Origin: Pelagibacterales bacterium MED-G42
GTDB lineage: Bacteria; Pseudomonadota; Alphaproteobacteria; Pelagibacterales; Pelagibacteraceae
Length of the DNA: 61,394 nucleotides
Direction: 5' to 3'
Assembly (NCBI GenBank): GCA_002457485.1
Contig: NTJL01000003.1
Coordinates: 1-61,394 of the forward strand
Numbering within the stretch: the first letter of the stretch is position 1; each line of letters opens with the position of its first letter. The notes beneath the pieces are model-generated. The model saw only the letters and a list, made by a program, of their open reading frames with translations. It was not told where the DNA came from and did no database searches. This document shows positions 44,665 through 55,667 of this stretch, piece by piece. Position numbers and translations under genes: made by a program.

Positions 44665-46104
44665 ATGTCTAATTATAAAACTGTTTTTTTTACTTTAGGA
44701 ATTTTACAAATAATTCTTGGAGTATCAATGTTCATACCAATAATCGCCCAATTTGTTTATTCTGAAATTGATTCTTCATTTTTTGGTGCATCAATAATTA
44801 CTATCATTTTTGGTACCTTATTTTTTTTATCGAATCTTGATCATGATAAAAAGTTAAATTTACAACAAGCATTTTTATTGACTGCTCTTTCTTGGTTAAG
44901 TATAGCAATTTTTGGCTCTCTTCCTTTTATATTTTCTACAATCGAATTATCAGTTACAGACGCTTTTTTTGAAAGTATGTCTGGAATCACAACCACTGGA
45001 TCAACTATTATTTCTAATTTAGAAATTACTCCAAAAGGAATATTATTATGGAGAGCTTTACTGCAGTGGTTAGGGGGTATAGGTATAATTGTTATGGCTA
45101 TTACATTGATGCCAATAATGAATGTTGGGGGTATGCAATTGTTTAAAATATCAAGTAATGACTCTTCTGAAAAAATACTTCCAAAATCAAAAGAGATTGC
45201 CTTAAGATTAATCTATATTTATGTAAGCTTAACTACTCTTTGTGCAATTACATATGGGGTATTCGGAATGAATGTTTTTGACAGTTTAACTCACTCAATG
45301 ACAACAATAGCAACTGGTGGTTTTTCAAATTATAATAAATCAATTGGTCATTTCAATAACGCATATATTGAAATATGTTCAATGATTTTTATTATCTTGG
45401 GAAGTTTACCATTTATTGCTTATATAAAGTTTATAAGTGGAAATAAAAAAATTTTTTTTAAAGATGCCCAAATTAAATCTTTTTTAAAAATTATTATTAT
45501 ATCAATTTTAATATTATCTATTTATTTAATGATGATTAATAACAACGAATTTAATTTGAGATCAGTCTTTTTTAACACAGTATCAATATTAACTGGCACC
45601 GGATATGTTAGTGCTAAATTTGATGGATGGGGAAGCTTTCCTTTAGTACTATTTTTAGCTTTAATGTTTATTGGTGGATGTGCTGGATCGACTACATGTG
45701 GTATTAAAATTTTTAGAATTCAAATACTTTATTTATTTATATTGAATCAATTAAAAAAAATCATTTATCCTAAAGGAGTTTTTTTAATCAAATATGAACA
45801 AAATACTGTCGAAGATAAATTTATTGCATCTATAATATCTTTCATTTATTTTTACTTTATTATATTTTTTTTACTAGCAGCTTTACTATCTTTAACTGGT
45901 CTTGATTTTATTACATCCATTTCTGGAGCAGCAACTTCAATTTCAAATGTTGGGCCTGGACTGGGCCCGATAATCGGACCAAATGGCGACTTTTCTGCTT
46001 TACCAGATATTTCTAAATGGATTTTAACTATTGGAATGATTTTAGGTAGACTAGAGTTATTTGCAATATTAGTATTATTTTTACCTTCATTTTGGAGAGA
46101 TTAA
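44665..46104 (+). CDS. trkH: TrkH-family potassium uptake protein
   Basis: A 479-aa inner-membrane potassium channel-like protein. The selectivity-filter repeats are visible: ESMSGITTTGSTI, THSMTTIATGGFS, NTVSILTGTGYVS and SGAATSISNVGPG. The regulatory TrkA subunit is not in the window. TTGAAA at 44628 and TAATGT at 44650, 16 bp apart, may be its promoter and would leave almost no leader; I give this little weight. Confidence 0.95.
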   Translation: MSNYKTVFFTLGILQIILGVSMFIPIIAQFVYSEIDSSFFGASIITIIFGTLFFLSNLDHDKKLNLQQAFLLTALSWLSIAIFGSLPFIFSTIELSVTDAFFESMSGITTTGSTIISNLEITPKGILLWRALLQWLGGIGIIVMAITLMPIMNVGGMQLFKISSNDSSEKILPKSKEIALRLIYIYVSLTTLCAITYGVFGMNVFDSLTHSMTTIATGGFSNYNKSIGHFNNAYIEICSMIFIILGSLPFIAYIKFISGNKKIFFKDAQIKSFLKIIIISILILSIYLMMINNNEFNLRSVFFNTVSILTGTGYVSAKFDGWGSFPLVLFLALMFIGGCAGSTTCGIKIFRIQILYLFILNQLKKIIYPKGVFLIKYEQNTVEDKFIASIISFIYFYFIIFFLLAALLSLTGLDFITSISGAATSISNVGPGLGPIIGPNGDFSALPDISKWILTIGMILGRLELFAILVLFLPSFWRD

Positions 46105-46106
46105 GA

Positions 46107-47483
46107 ATGCTTGAAATAAAAAGACAATCTTTATCGGAAACTTTTTCTATTTACTTTGACAGCAGAATGTTAAAAATTTTATTACTTGGGACAATTTCAG
46201 GCTTTCCATGGGTTTTAATAGGAAGTAGCCTTAGTCTTTGGCTTAAGGAGGATGGTTTAAGCAGATCAACTATAGGATGGGCTGGCTTAATATTTGGTGT
46301 TTATGCTTTTAATTATTTATGGGCACCATTAGTTGATAGAATACAAATTCCATTTCTTACAAAAAAAATTGGCCACAGAAGAGGATGGATAGTTTTGATG
46401 CAAATATTAATTCTAATATGTCTTTTCTCCTGGAGTGTTATTGATCCTAGTGAAAACTTAACTTTTGTGATTACTATAGGATTATTCATAGCTATAGCTT
46501 CAGCGACCCAAGACATAACTGTTGATGCATTAAGAATAGAGCAGATAGGAGAAAATGAGGGAAAATCCATGGCAGCAGGCGCAGCTATGGCAGTTGTTGG
46601 TTGGTGGACAGGATATAAATTGGGTGGTGTAATTTCCTTATTTTCTGCAGAACACTTACAAAAATCAGGCTTTGAAAATTACTGGCAATTAACTTTTTTA
46701 ATACTTGGAATACTAGTAATCCTAATGAACATAGGACTAATGTTTATTAAAGAGTCTGATTCTTTGAATAGAAAGAATAAACAAAGAGAAAATGATAAAT
46801 TAATATCAAACAAATTTGATAACAAAAATTTAATTTCAAACTTTATTATATGGGCTGTTGGCACTGTAAGTGGACCAATTACTAGTTTTTTTAAAAAAAA
46901 CGGCTTTTCAATAGCTATTGGTATACTTAGTTTTATTTTTTTATTTAAAATTGGTGAAGCTTTTTTAGGTCGAATGTCTATTATCTTTTACAAAGAAATA
47001 GGTTTTAGCAAAACTGATATAGCTATTTATTCTAAAACATTAGGATGGATTACTACCGTAATCTTTACTTTATTAGGAGGACTTTTTGTAATTAGATCAG
47101 GAGTTTTAAAAGCAATGTTTTTAGCTGGTATAATTATGGCCAGCACTAATCTCTTATTTAGTGTTTTAGCCTGGAGTGATAAATCAGAATTATTGTTTGC
47201 AGCAGCAGTCATTTTTGATGATATGGCAGCAGCTTTTGCAACAGTTGCTTTTGTAGCATTTATATCGTTACTAGTAGATAGGGCCTATACAGCTACTCAA
47301 TATGCCTTACTTGCATCTATTGGAACTGCCGGAAGAACGACTTTAGCCTCATCTTCAGGCGCTTTAGTAGACTGGCTTAATGGAGACTGGGGAATATTTT
47401 TTATTTTAACTGCTTTAATGGTGATACCATCTTTAGTTTTATTATGGACAATGAGAAACAAGCTTAAATTAAGTGAAAAATAA
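46107..47483 (+). CDS. ampG: AmpG-family MFS permease (muropeptide importer)
   Basis: A 458-aa MFS transporter with about 12-14 hydrophobic helices. The N-terminal LGTISGFPWVLIGSSLSLWL followed by FNYLWAPLVDRIQIPF and GHRRGWIVLMQ is the AmpG signature, and AATQDITVDALRIE follows. AmpG brings anhydro-muropeptides into the cytoplasm for recycling. A TTG at 46092 could extend it, but GGAGA then lies inside the longer form 8 nt before this ATG, and the longer form would overlap trkH. Confidence 0.9.
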   Translation: MLEIKRQSLSETFSIYFDSRMLKILLLGTISGFPWVLIGSSLSLWLKEDGLSRSTIGWAGLIFGVYAFNYLWAPLVDRIQIPFLTKKIGHRRGWIVLMQILILICLFSWSVIDPSENLTFVITIGLFIAIASATQDITVDALRIEQIGENEGKSMAAGAAMAVVGWWTGYKLGGVISLFSAEHLQKSGFENYWQLTFLILGILVILMNIGLMFIKESDSLNRKNKQRENDKLISNKFDNKNLISNFIIWAVGTVSGPITSFFKKNGFSIAIGILSFIFLFKIGEAFLGRMSIIFYKEIGFSKTDIAIYSKTLGWITTVIFTLLGGLFVIRSGVLKAMFLAGIIMASTNLLFSVLAWSDKSELLFAAAVIFDDMAAAFATVAFVAFISLLVDRAYTATQYALLASIGTAGRTTLASSSGALVDWLNGDWGIFFILTALMVIPSLVLLWTMRNKLKLSEK

Positions 47484-48228
47484 TTTTTATTCTAAAAAGA
47501 CTCTTTGTAATGTTTATACTAAACCTACTTCTAAGTCTGAAGTTAGTTCTCAAATTTTATACGGTGAAAAATTCTCTATTATTTCAAAAAATAAAAAATG
47601 GATTAAAATAAAAACAGATTATGATAATTATACTGGTTATATAAAATATGATAAGTTTACAAAAAATTTTAAACCAACACATAAAATATTTAAGTTAAAA
47701 GCCCAGATATTAAAAAAATTACATAATAAATTTGTTCCAATAAAAAGATTTCTATACTTCGCATCAAGGATAACACAACGACAGCAGTGTGGTAATTTTA
47801 TTGAATTTGAAAAAAATAGATGGATGAAAAAAAAGGATGTTAAAGATATTAATGATGTCGAAAAAAATTTCGTTAAGATATTTAAATTATTTCTCAAAAC
47901 TAAATATTTATGGGGAGGTAAAAGCTGTAATGGTATTGATTGTTCTGCTTTAATCCAAATATATTACTATTATAATAATTTATTCTTTCCAAGAGATACA
48001 AAAGATCAAATAAGGTATTGTAAAAAAAAATCAAAGATAAATTTTAAATCTGGTAATATAATTTTTTGGAAAGGTCATGTTGGAATTTGTTTAAAAAATA
48101 ATTATTTTATTCATGCTTATGGACCTAAAAAAAGGGTTATAGTAATGAAAACAGATCAAACAATAAAATTGATTGAAAAAACAGCGAAACTTAAGATAAA
48201 AAAAATTAGTAATATTAAAAATTATTAA
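47473..48228 (+). CDS. NlpC/P60-family peptidase with N-terminal SH3-like domain
   Basis: A 251-aa cysteine peptidase. The N-terminal part (about 10-60, NVYTKPTSKSEVSSQILYGE ... WIKIKTDYDNYTGYI) is SH3-like and would bind the cell wall. The catalytic domain has WGGKSCNGIDCSALIQ with the nucleophile Cys in GIDCSAL and the His in GHVGICL. These enzymes cut D-Glu/meso-DAP stem peptides. The start is GTG at 47473, overlapping the ampG stop by 11 nt. No signal peptide is visible, so it may be a cytoplasmic recycling enzyme. Confidence 0.88.
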   Translation: MKNNFYSKKTLCNVYTKPTSKSEVSSQILYGEKFSIISKNKKWIKIKTDYDNYTGYIKYDKFTKNFKPTHKIFKLKAQILKKLHNKFVPIKRFLYFASRITQRQQCGNFIEFEKNRWMKKKDVKDINDVEKNFVKIFKLFLKTKYLWGGKSCNGIDCSALIQIYYYYNNLFFPRDTKDQIRYCKKKSKINFKSGNIIFWKGHVGICLKNNYFIHAYGPKKRVIVMKTDQTIKLIEKTAKLKIKKISNIKNY

Positions 48229-49121
48229 TTTCTTCCAAAATCTGGCTTATTTATATCTTGTTTTAATTTAATAATTTTTGTTCTAACTTTTTTTGTATTA
48301 ATTAACTTTTTTAAAATTGACTGATTATTTTTTTCATTAATATCTTTTTTAAATGAATGTAGATTTCTAATAAATAAATCAATAGCTTTTGAAATATTTT
48401 TTTTATTGTTAAAAAATATATCCCTCCACATAATTTCATTTGAGGCTGCTATTCTTGAAAAATCTCTTAAACCACCTGCGCTATATTTAATCAAATCATA
48501 TTTTTGCATTTTTTCGAAATCTTGTGCAGACTTGACCAAATTATATGCAATCAAATGAGGTAGATGACTAGTTATAGAAAAGATTTTATCATGCCTGTCA
48601 GGGGACATGATAACAACTTTAGAGCCTACTTTTTTCCAAAAATTACTCAATTTAATTACATGATTTTTTTTAGTATTTTTTTCTTTAATGAGGACACACC
48701 ACTTATTTTCAAAAAGATTTTGTTTACCATTTTCAGGTCCACTAACTTCTGATCCAGCTATTGGATGGCTTTGGGTCCAATTGACATCTTTTCTTAGAAA
48801 TTTTTTAATAATCTTTGATGACTCTATTTTAGATGAACCAACATCAGTAATGATAGTTTTTGGTAATAAAAAATTATTCATCTTTAAAATTAAATTTTTA
48901 TACTCACTCATCGGGGTACATAAAATAATCAAATCTGATTTTTTAACTCCATCTTCTAATTTTTTCAAAATAATACCAGGAAGTTTCAATCTTTTAATTT
49001 TTCTAATATTCTTTTTAGATTTTTCATAAATAAAAATTTTATTAGCTATCTTTTTTTTTTGAATTCTCCTCAATAGAGATGAGCCTAATAAACCACATCC
49101 AATAATTAGAATATTTTTCAT
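48225..49121 (-). CDS. tyrA: Prephenate/arogenate dehydrogenase
   Basis: A 298-aa NAD(P)-dependent enzyme of tyrosine synthesis. Rossmann motif IIGCGLLGSSLLR, then ILCTPMSEY, and TQSHPIAGSEVSGP with the substrate-binding His, followed by HDKIFSITSHLPHLIAY. No chorismate mutase domain is fused. It overlaps the upstream hisC by 4 nt; hisC-tyrA pairing suggests that the aminotransferase may also serve aromatic amino acids. Confidence 0.93.
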   Translation of the reverse strand: MKNILIIGCGLLGSSLLRRIQKKKIANKIFIYEKSKKNIRKIKRLKLPGIILKKLEDGVKKSDLIILCTPMSEYKNLILKMNNFLLPKTIITDVGSSKIESSKIIKKFLRKDVNWTQSHPIAGSEVSGPENGKQNLFENKWCVLIKEKNTKKNHVIKLSNFWKKVGSKVVIMSPDRHDKIFSITSHLPHLIAYNLVKSAQDFEKMQKYDLIKYSAGGLRDFSRIAASNEIMWRDIFFNNKKNISKAIDLFIRNLHSFKKDINEKNNQSILKKLINTKKVRTKIIKLKQDINKPDFGRN

Positions 49122-50200
49122 CTTAATAAAATATTTTTTACCGCATTCATAAATGCTAAATTTTCCCTCGTAGATCCAATAGTTAACCTTAAATGATTCT
49201 TTATATGGTAACCCTCTTCAGTAGATCTAACAATAATTTTTTTTTTCTTTAGTTGTTTATAAAAATATTTAGCTGAATATTTACATTGTTTAAAATCTAG
49301 GAGTAAAAAGTTTGCAGAAACTGAATTTGAAAAAATATTAAACCTCTCAAGATAATCCTTTATTTTTTTTGCATAATATAAATTATGCTTTATTGAACTA
49401 TCTATAAATTTGTTATCCTTAAGAGATTCTATAGCAGCTAATTGAGCAAGATTACTTACATTAAATGGTGGTTTGATAATATTTAAACCATTTATAATTT
49501 TTCTTGAACCGTAACCCCATCCTATTCTTAGTGAAGCTAATCCAAAAATTTTAGAAAATGTTCTTAAAATAAATACATTATCTTTATTTTTAAATAAATC
49601 TAACGCTGATCTATAATCAAAATTTTTCATGTATTCTACATAAGCATCGTCGATCACTAATAAAATATTTTTATTTAATTTTTTTCTGAGATCCAATATC
49701 TCATTCTTCGATAAATATGTTCCTGTAGGATTATTAGGATTTGCGAGAAAAACAATTTTCGTTTTTCTTGTCACTTTCTTTAATATTTCCTTGTTAGAAA
49801 TTTTAAAATTGATTTCTTTGGCAAATACTACTTTCGCACCAACAATTTTTGCATAAATTCTGTACATTAAAAAACTATATTGTGGAACTACAACCTCATC
49901 ATTTGGTTTTAGAAATAATTGACAAATCATCTGTATTACTTCATCTGATCCAGCACCACATATTATTTTATTAAAGTTACATTTATATTTTTTTGATATT
50001 TCTTTTCGTAAGTCTTGAGATTTTCCATCGGGATATCTTTCTAATTTTATTTTTTTACTAATTATCTTTTTTGCTTTGGGACTCATTCCTAAAGCAGACT
50101 CATTTGCTGATAGCTTTATTATATTCTTAAATTTTTTGATTTTAGATTTGCCAGGCCTATAAGCTTCTATATTAAATCTTTTAAATTTTGGAGTAGTCAT
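49118..50200 (-). CDS. hisC: Histidinol-phosphate/aromatic aminotransferase
   Basis: A 360-aa PLP aminotransferase of the HisC group. NEPG-like start KLSANESALGMSPKA, CGAGSDEVIQ, LANPNNPTG and the PLP lysine in RTFSKIFGLASLRIGWG are diagnostic. Its coupling to tyrA indicates use in tyrosine/phenylalanine synthesis as well as histidine. It diverges from the metX leader across 191 bp. Confidence 0.92.
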   Translation of the reverse strand: MTTPKFKRFNIEAYRPGKSKIKKFKNIIKLSANESALGMSPKAKKIISKKIKLERYPDGKSQDLRKEISKKYKCNFNKIICGAGSDEVIQMICQLFLKPNDEVVVPQYSFLMYRIYAKIVGAKVVFAKEINFKISNKEILKKVTRKTKIVFLANPNNPTGTYLSKNEILDLRKKLNKNILLVIDDAYVEYMKNFDYRSALDLFKNKDNVFILRTFSKIFGLASLRIGWGYGSRKIINGLNIIKPPFNVSNLAQLAAIESLKDNKFIDSSIKHNLYYAKKIKDYLERFNIFSNSVSANFLLLDFKQCKYSAKYFYKQLKKKKIIVRSTEEGYHIKNHLRLTIGSTRENLAFMNAVKNILLR

Positions 50201-50305
50201 TTTTTTATTTATGAGTTCTTTATAGATAAAATTATAAATTTTTACATAGAATAAGACAATTTTTAAAAAAAATTGACATAATAAATAACTTCTAGTACAA
50301 AATTT

Positions 50306-50357
50306 ATGCGCTGATTTATCTGAATTGCGAGCGCTTAAAAAAAACCGCTAAAATAGT
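50306..50357 (+). promoter_or_regulatory. SAM-II riboswitch controlling metX
   Basis: The leader of metX contains GCGC (50308-50311), then TGATTTA (50312-50318), a loop ending TTGC (50325-50328), closing GCGC (50331-50334), an A-rich stretch and GCTAAAA (50347-50353). This order of elements is that of the SAM-II (SAM-alpha) pseudoknot aptamer known upstream of metX/metA in alphaproteobacteria. SAM binding would lower expression of methionine synthesis. No strong Shine-Dalgarno follows, so the platform may act on initiation or early termination (a T8 run at 50357). Confidence 0.88.
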
Positions 50358-50391
50358 TTTTTTTATCTCAATTCAAATTGCAGCAATAATT

Positions 50392-51501
50392 ATGAATATT
50401 GAACTAAATATAAAAACTTTAATTGTTAAAAAACCACTAAAGTTAGATTGTGGAAAAGTCATTAAAGATTTTCCTATTGCATATGAGACCTTTGGTTCAT
50501 TAAATGAAAAAAAAGATAATGCAATTTTAGCTTTTCACGCACTTACAGGTGATCAATTTGTTGCCGGTGTTAATCCTGTTACTAAAAAAGATGGTTGGTG
50601 GTCTTATGCGGTAGGTCCAGGTAAAGCAATTGATACTAATAAATATTTTGTTATTTGTTCCAATGTAATTGGTGGCTGTATGGGTTCTTATGGACCCAGC
50701 CATATAAACCCTGATACAAAACAAATATTTGGAGCAAATTTTCCAGTTATTACAATTAATGATATGGTTAATGCTCAATATAATTTGCTTGAACATTTTG
50801 GAATTAAAAGACTATTTTCTGTAGTAGGAGGATCAATGGGAGGAATGCAGGTACTCCAGTTTGTAAGTAATTTTCCAAATAAAGCAAAGACTGCAATTCC
50901 GATAGCTTGCACATCTAGTCACTCAGCTCAAAACATTGCCTTAAATGAGCTTGGTAGACAAGCTATTACTGCGGATATTAATTGGAGTGAGGGAAACTAC
51001 ACCATAGAAAAAAAAAATCCAAACAAAGGATTGGCAGTTGCACGAATGGCTGCACATATTACTTATCTTTCTAAAAAAGGTCTTCAAGAAAAATTTGGTA
51101 GAAAGCTTCAAGAAAGAGATGATCTTAAGTTTGGATTCGATGCAGATTTTCAAATTGAAAGCTATTTGAGATATCAAGGATCTGTGTTTGTAGATAGATT
51201 TGATGCAAATAGTTATCTCTATATAACTAGAGCAATGGACTATTTTGATTTAGGAAAACAATTTAATGATAATTTATCAGATGCATTCAAGAAAACTAAA
51301 ACTAAATTTTTTATAATTTCTTTTACCTCAGATTGGCTTTATCCGACTCAAGAAAATAAAGATATTGTTATAGCATTAAATGCAATTGGTGCAGATGTTG
51401 GATTTGTAGAAATTGAGACAGATAAAGGACATGACTCATTTTTATTAGATATTCCAGATTTTTTAAATGCTTTCAAAAATTTTTTAGATAAATCTTATTA
51501 A
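50392..51501 (+). CDS. metX: Homoserine O-acyltransferase MetX
   Basis: A 369-aa alpha/beta hydrolase that activates homoserine, the first committed step of methionine synthesis. [18 protein letters not shown], nucleophile Ser148 in [10 protein letters not shown], Asp in SDWLYP and His in KGHDSFLLD complete the triad. MetX-type enzymes use acetyl-CoA or, in some groups, succinyl-CoA; the acyl donor is not decided here. It is the first gene of metX-metW-gloB, behind a SAM-II riboswitch. Confidence 0.96.
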   Translation: MNIELNIKTLIVKKPLKLDCGKVIKDFPIAYETFGSLNEKKDNAILAFHALTGDQFVAGVNPVTKKDGWWSYAVGPGKAIDTNKYFVICSNVIGGCMGSYGPSHINPDTKQIFGANFPVITINDMVNAQYNLLEHFGIKRLFSVVGGSMGGMQVLQFVSNFPNKAKTAIPIACTSSHSAQNIALNELGRQAITADINWSEGNYTIEKKNPNKGLAVARMAAHITYLSKKGLQEKFGRKLQERDDLKFGFDADFQIESYLRYQGSVFVDRFDANSYLYITRAMDYFDLGKQFNDNLSDAFKKTKTKFFIISFTSDWLYPTQENKDIVIALNAIGADVGFVEIETDKGHDSFLLDIPDFLNAFKNFLDKSY

Positions 51502-51512
51502 TGTAACTAATT

Positions 51513-52109
51513 ATGAAAAATGAATTTAAAGTGATTGCTGACTTAATTGAGAAAGATAAAAGAGTTCTAGATGTAGGATGTGGAGATGGGACTCTTATGA
51601 AGTTTTTAAGAGATAATAAAAATATTGATTGTAGAGGAATGGAAATTTCAAAAAATAAGACTCAAAAATGTATAGAAAAAGGTTTAACTGTTATTGAGGG
51701 AAACGCTGAAAAAGATTTGATACAATTCCCTAACAAATCATTTGATTATGTAATTTTAAGTCAAACACTACAAGCATTCTTAAATCCTGAGCTAGTTATA
51801 AATGAACTTTTGAGAGTTGGAAAAAAAGCAATTGTAACAATCCCTAATTTTGGTTATTGGAAAGTAAGATTACACCTACTATTCAAAGGAACAATGCCTA
51901 TCACCAAAACATTACCAGATGAATGGCATAATACTAATAATTTACATATGTGCACAATTAAAGATTTTGTTTATTTTACTAAATCAAGAAACTTTAAAAT
52001 ATTTAAATCACTAGCATTAAATAATCAAAATGTTACATTGATAAATAACAGTAATCTTGGATTTAAAAATCTAATTGCTGATCTTGGAATATTTTTAATC
52101 GAGAAATAA
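51513..52109 (+). CDS. metW: MetW, methyltransferase-fold partner of MetX
   Basis: A 198-aa Rossmann methyltransferase-like protein. The SAM motif is VLDVGCGDGTLM, followed by MEISKNKTQKCIEKGLTVIEG, LSQTLQAFLNPELVINELLRVG and the MetW-specific TIPNFGYWKVRLHLLFKGTMP. MetW is thought to form a complex with MetX that is needed for full homoserine acylation. It starts 11 bp after metX. Confidence 0.95.
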   Translation: MKNEFKVIADLIEKDKRVLDVGCGDGTLMKFLRDNKNIDCRGMEISKNKTQKCIEKGLTVIEGNAEKDLIQFPNKSFDYVILSQTLQAFLNPELVINELLRVGKKAIVTIPNFGYWKVRLHLLFKGTMPITKTLPDEWHNTNNLHMCTIKDFVYFTKSRNFKIFKSLALNNQNVTLINNSNLGFKNLIADLGIFLIEK

Positions 52110-52110
52110 T

Positions 52111-52830
52111 ATGAGAGTTGAAATAATTTCATGCCTTCAAGATAATTATAGTTATCTTATAATAGATGATAAAAACAATATTGCTTGTGTAGTTGATCCA
52201 AGCGAGGCTAAACCTATTATAGAATTTGTTAAGAAAAACAAAATAAATTTAAAATATATTCTTAATACACATCATCATTATGATCATATTGGAGGCAATA
52301 AAGAGCTTAAGGAATTATATAATGTGACAGTAGTAGGTTACAAAAATGATGCTCACAGAATTCCTGAAATAGATATCTTGGTTGAAGATAATCAGATTTG
52401 GAAGGCACTCAATTTTGAAGCTAAAGTTTTTCACATCCCTGGACACACTAGTGGTCATATTTGTTTCTATTTTTTTAATGAGAACTTTATTTTTACTGGT
52501 GATACTCTATTTTCATTAGGTTGTGGAAGAATCTTTGAAGGTACTTATCAAGAGATGTTTGAGTCTTTAAATAAAATTAAAAATCTTCCAGAAAATACTA
52601 ATATATATTGTGGACATGAATATACCCTTCAAAATTCAAAATTTTGTATTAAACATGATCCAAATAATATTAGACTTAAAAATAAAATAGTAGAGATTAA
52701 AAAAAAAATTAAAAAAAATATACCTACAGTTCCTTCTATTTTGAAAGATGAAATCGACTGTAATATATTTTTAAAAGCGAAAGATCTTGATACTTTCTCA
52801 AAATTGAGAGATTTAAAGGATAATTTTTAA
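52111..52830 (+). CDS. gloB: Hydroxyacylglutathione hydrolase (glyoxalase II)
   Basis: A 239-aa metallo-beta-lactamase-fold thioesterase that completes methylglyoxal detoxification by hydrolysing S-lactoylglutathione. Metal motif THHHYDHIGG, HIPGHTSGH, FTGDTLFSLGCGRIFEGT and CGHEYTLQN are all diagnostic of GloB. It begins one base after metW and is probably on the metX transcript. Confidence 0.95.
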   Translation: MRVEIISCLQDNYSYLIIDDKNNIACVVDPSEAKPIIEFVKKNKINLKYILNTHHHYDHIGGNKELKELYNVTVVGYKNDAHRIPEIDILVEDNQIWKALNFEAKVFHIPGHTSGHICFYFFNENFIFTGDTLFSLGCGRIFEGTYQEMFESLNKIKNLPENTNIYCGHEYTLQNSKFCIKHDPNNIRLKNKIVEIKKKIKKNIPTVPSILKDEIDCNIFLKAKDLDTFSKLRDLKDNF

Positions 52831-52840
52831 TTAATTCGAC

Positions 52841-52868
52841 TTGACTAAACTCTGACTACAACTATATT
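52841..52868 (+). promoter_or_regulatory. Sigma-70-type promoter of the rplU operon
   Basis: TTGACT at 52841-52846 and TATATT at 52863-52868 are separated by 16 bp, close to the TTGACA-N17-TATAAT consensus. It lies in the 62-bp gap between gloB and rplU, with transcription expected to start near 52875, about 18 nt before rplU. Confidence 0.55.
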
Positions 52869-52892
52869 GCGATAACTTAATTGGAATTCAAT

Positions 52893-53291
52893 ATGACATA
52901 TGCAGTAATTAAAACTGGCGGTAAACAATACAAAGTAAAATCTGGTGAAATTTTGAAGATAGAAAAACTTCCAGACTCTAAGCCAGATACTAAAATTGAG
53001 TTTAGTGAGATACTAGCTTATGGAAATGATAAATCTATAGAAATTGGTGCACCAAATGTAGAGGGTGCTAAGGTAGAGGCTAATTTAATTAAAAACAGTA
53101 AAAATAGAACAATATTAATCTTTAAGAAAAGAAGAAGACATAATTCAAGAAGAAAAAATGGTCATAGACAAGAATATTCAATAATAAGAATCAATAAAAT
53201 TTTTTCAAAAGATGGTAAAATTTTATCAGATGCAGAAAAAATTGCTAAAGTTTTAAAAAAAGATGATGTTAAAGAGGCAGAAAATAAATAA
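52893..53291 (+). CDS. rplU: 50S ribosomal protein L21
   Basis: A 132-aa ribosomal protein. MTYAVIKTGGKQYKVKSGE is the standard L21 start, so the ATG at 52893 is chosen over an in-frame TTG at 52881. The core KKRRRHNSRRKNGHRQEYS is the rRNA-binding loop, and a Lys-rich extension follows it. First gene of rplU-rpmA-obg, an arrangement conserved across bacteria. Confidence 0.97.
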   Translation: MTYAVIKTGGKQYKVKSGEILKIEKLPDSKPDTKIEFSEILAYGNDKSIEIGAPNVEGAKVEANLIKNSKNRTILIFKKRRRHNSRRKNGHRQEYSIIRINKIFSKDGKILSDAEKIAKVLKKDDVKEAENK

Positions 53292-53305
53292 ATATTAGGT
53301 AAGTT

Positions 53306-53560
53306 ATGGCAACAAAAAAAGCAGGTGGATCATCAAGAAACGGTAGAGATAGTGCTGGCCGTAGACTTGGGGTAAAAAAATATGGTGGTGAAACAGTGAT
53401 ACCTGGAAATATAATTGTTAGACAAAGAGGAACTAAAATTTTTCCTGGAGAAAATGTAGGAATGGGTAAAGATCATTCAATCTTTTCGATTGTAAAAGGT
53501 AAAGTTGTATTTAAGAAATCAAAATCAGATAGAACTTTTGTTTCAGTAAAACCTCATTAA
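53306..53560 (+). CDS. rpmA: 50S ribosomal protein L27
   Basis: An 84-aa ribosomal protein, [28 protein letters not shown] being diagnostic. Its N-terminal tail reaches the peptidyl-transferase centre. No cleavable N-terminal extension of the Firmicutes type is present. It follows rplU by 14 bp and precedes obg by 27 bp. Confidence 0.98.
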   Translation: MATKKAGGSSRNGRDSAGRRLGVKKYGGETVIPGNIIVRQRGTKIFPGENVGMGKDHSIFSIVKGKVVFKKSKSDRTFVSVKPH

Positions 53561-53563
53561 TAG

Positions 53564-55667
<2,104 letters not shown>

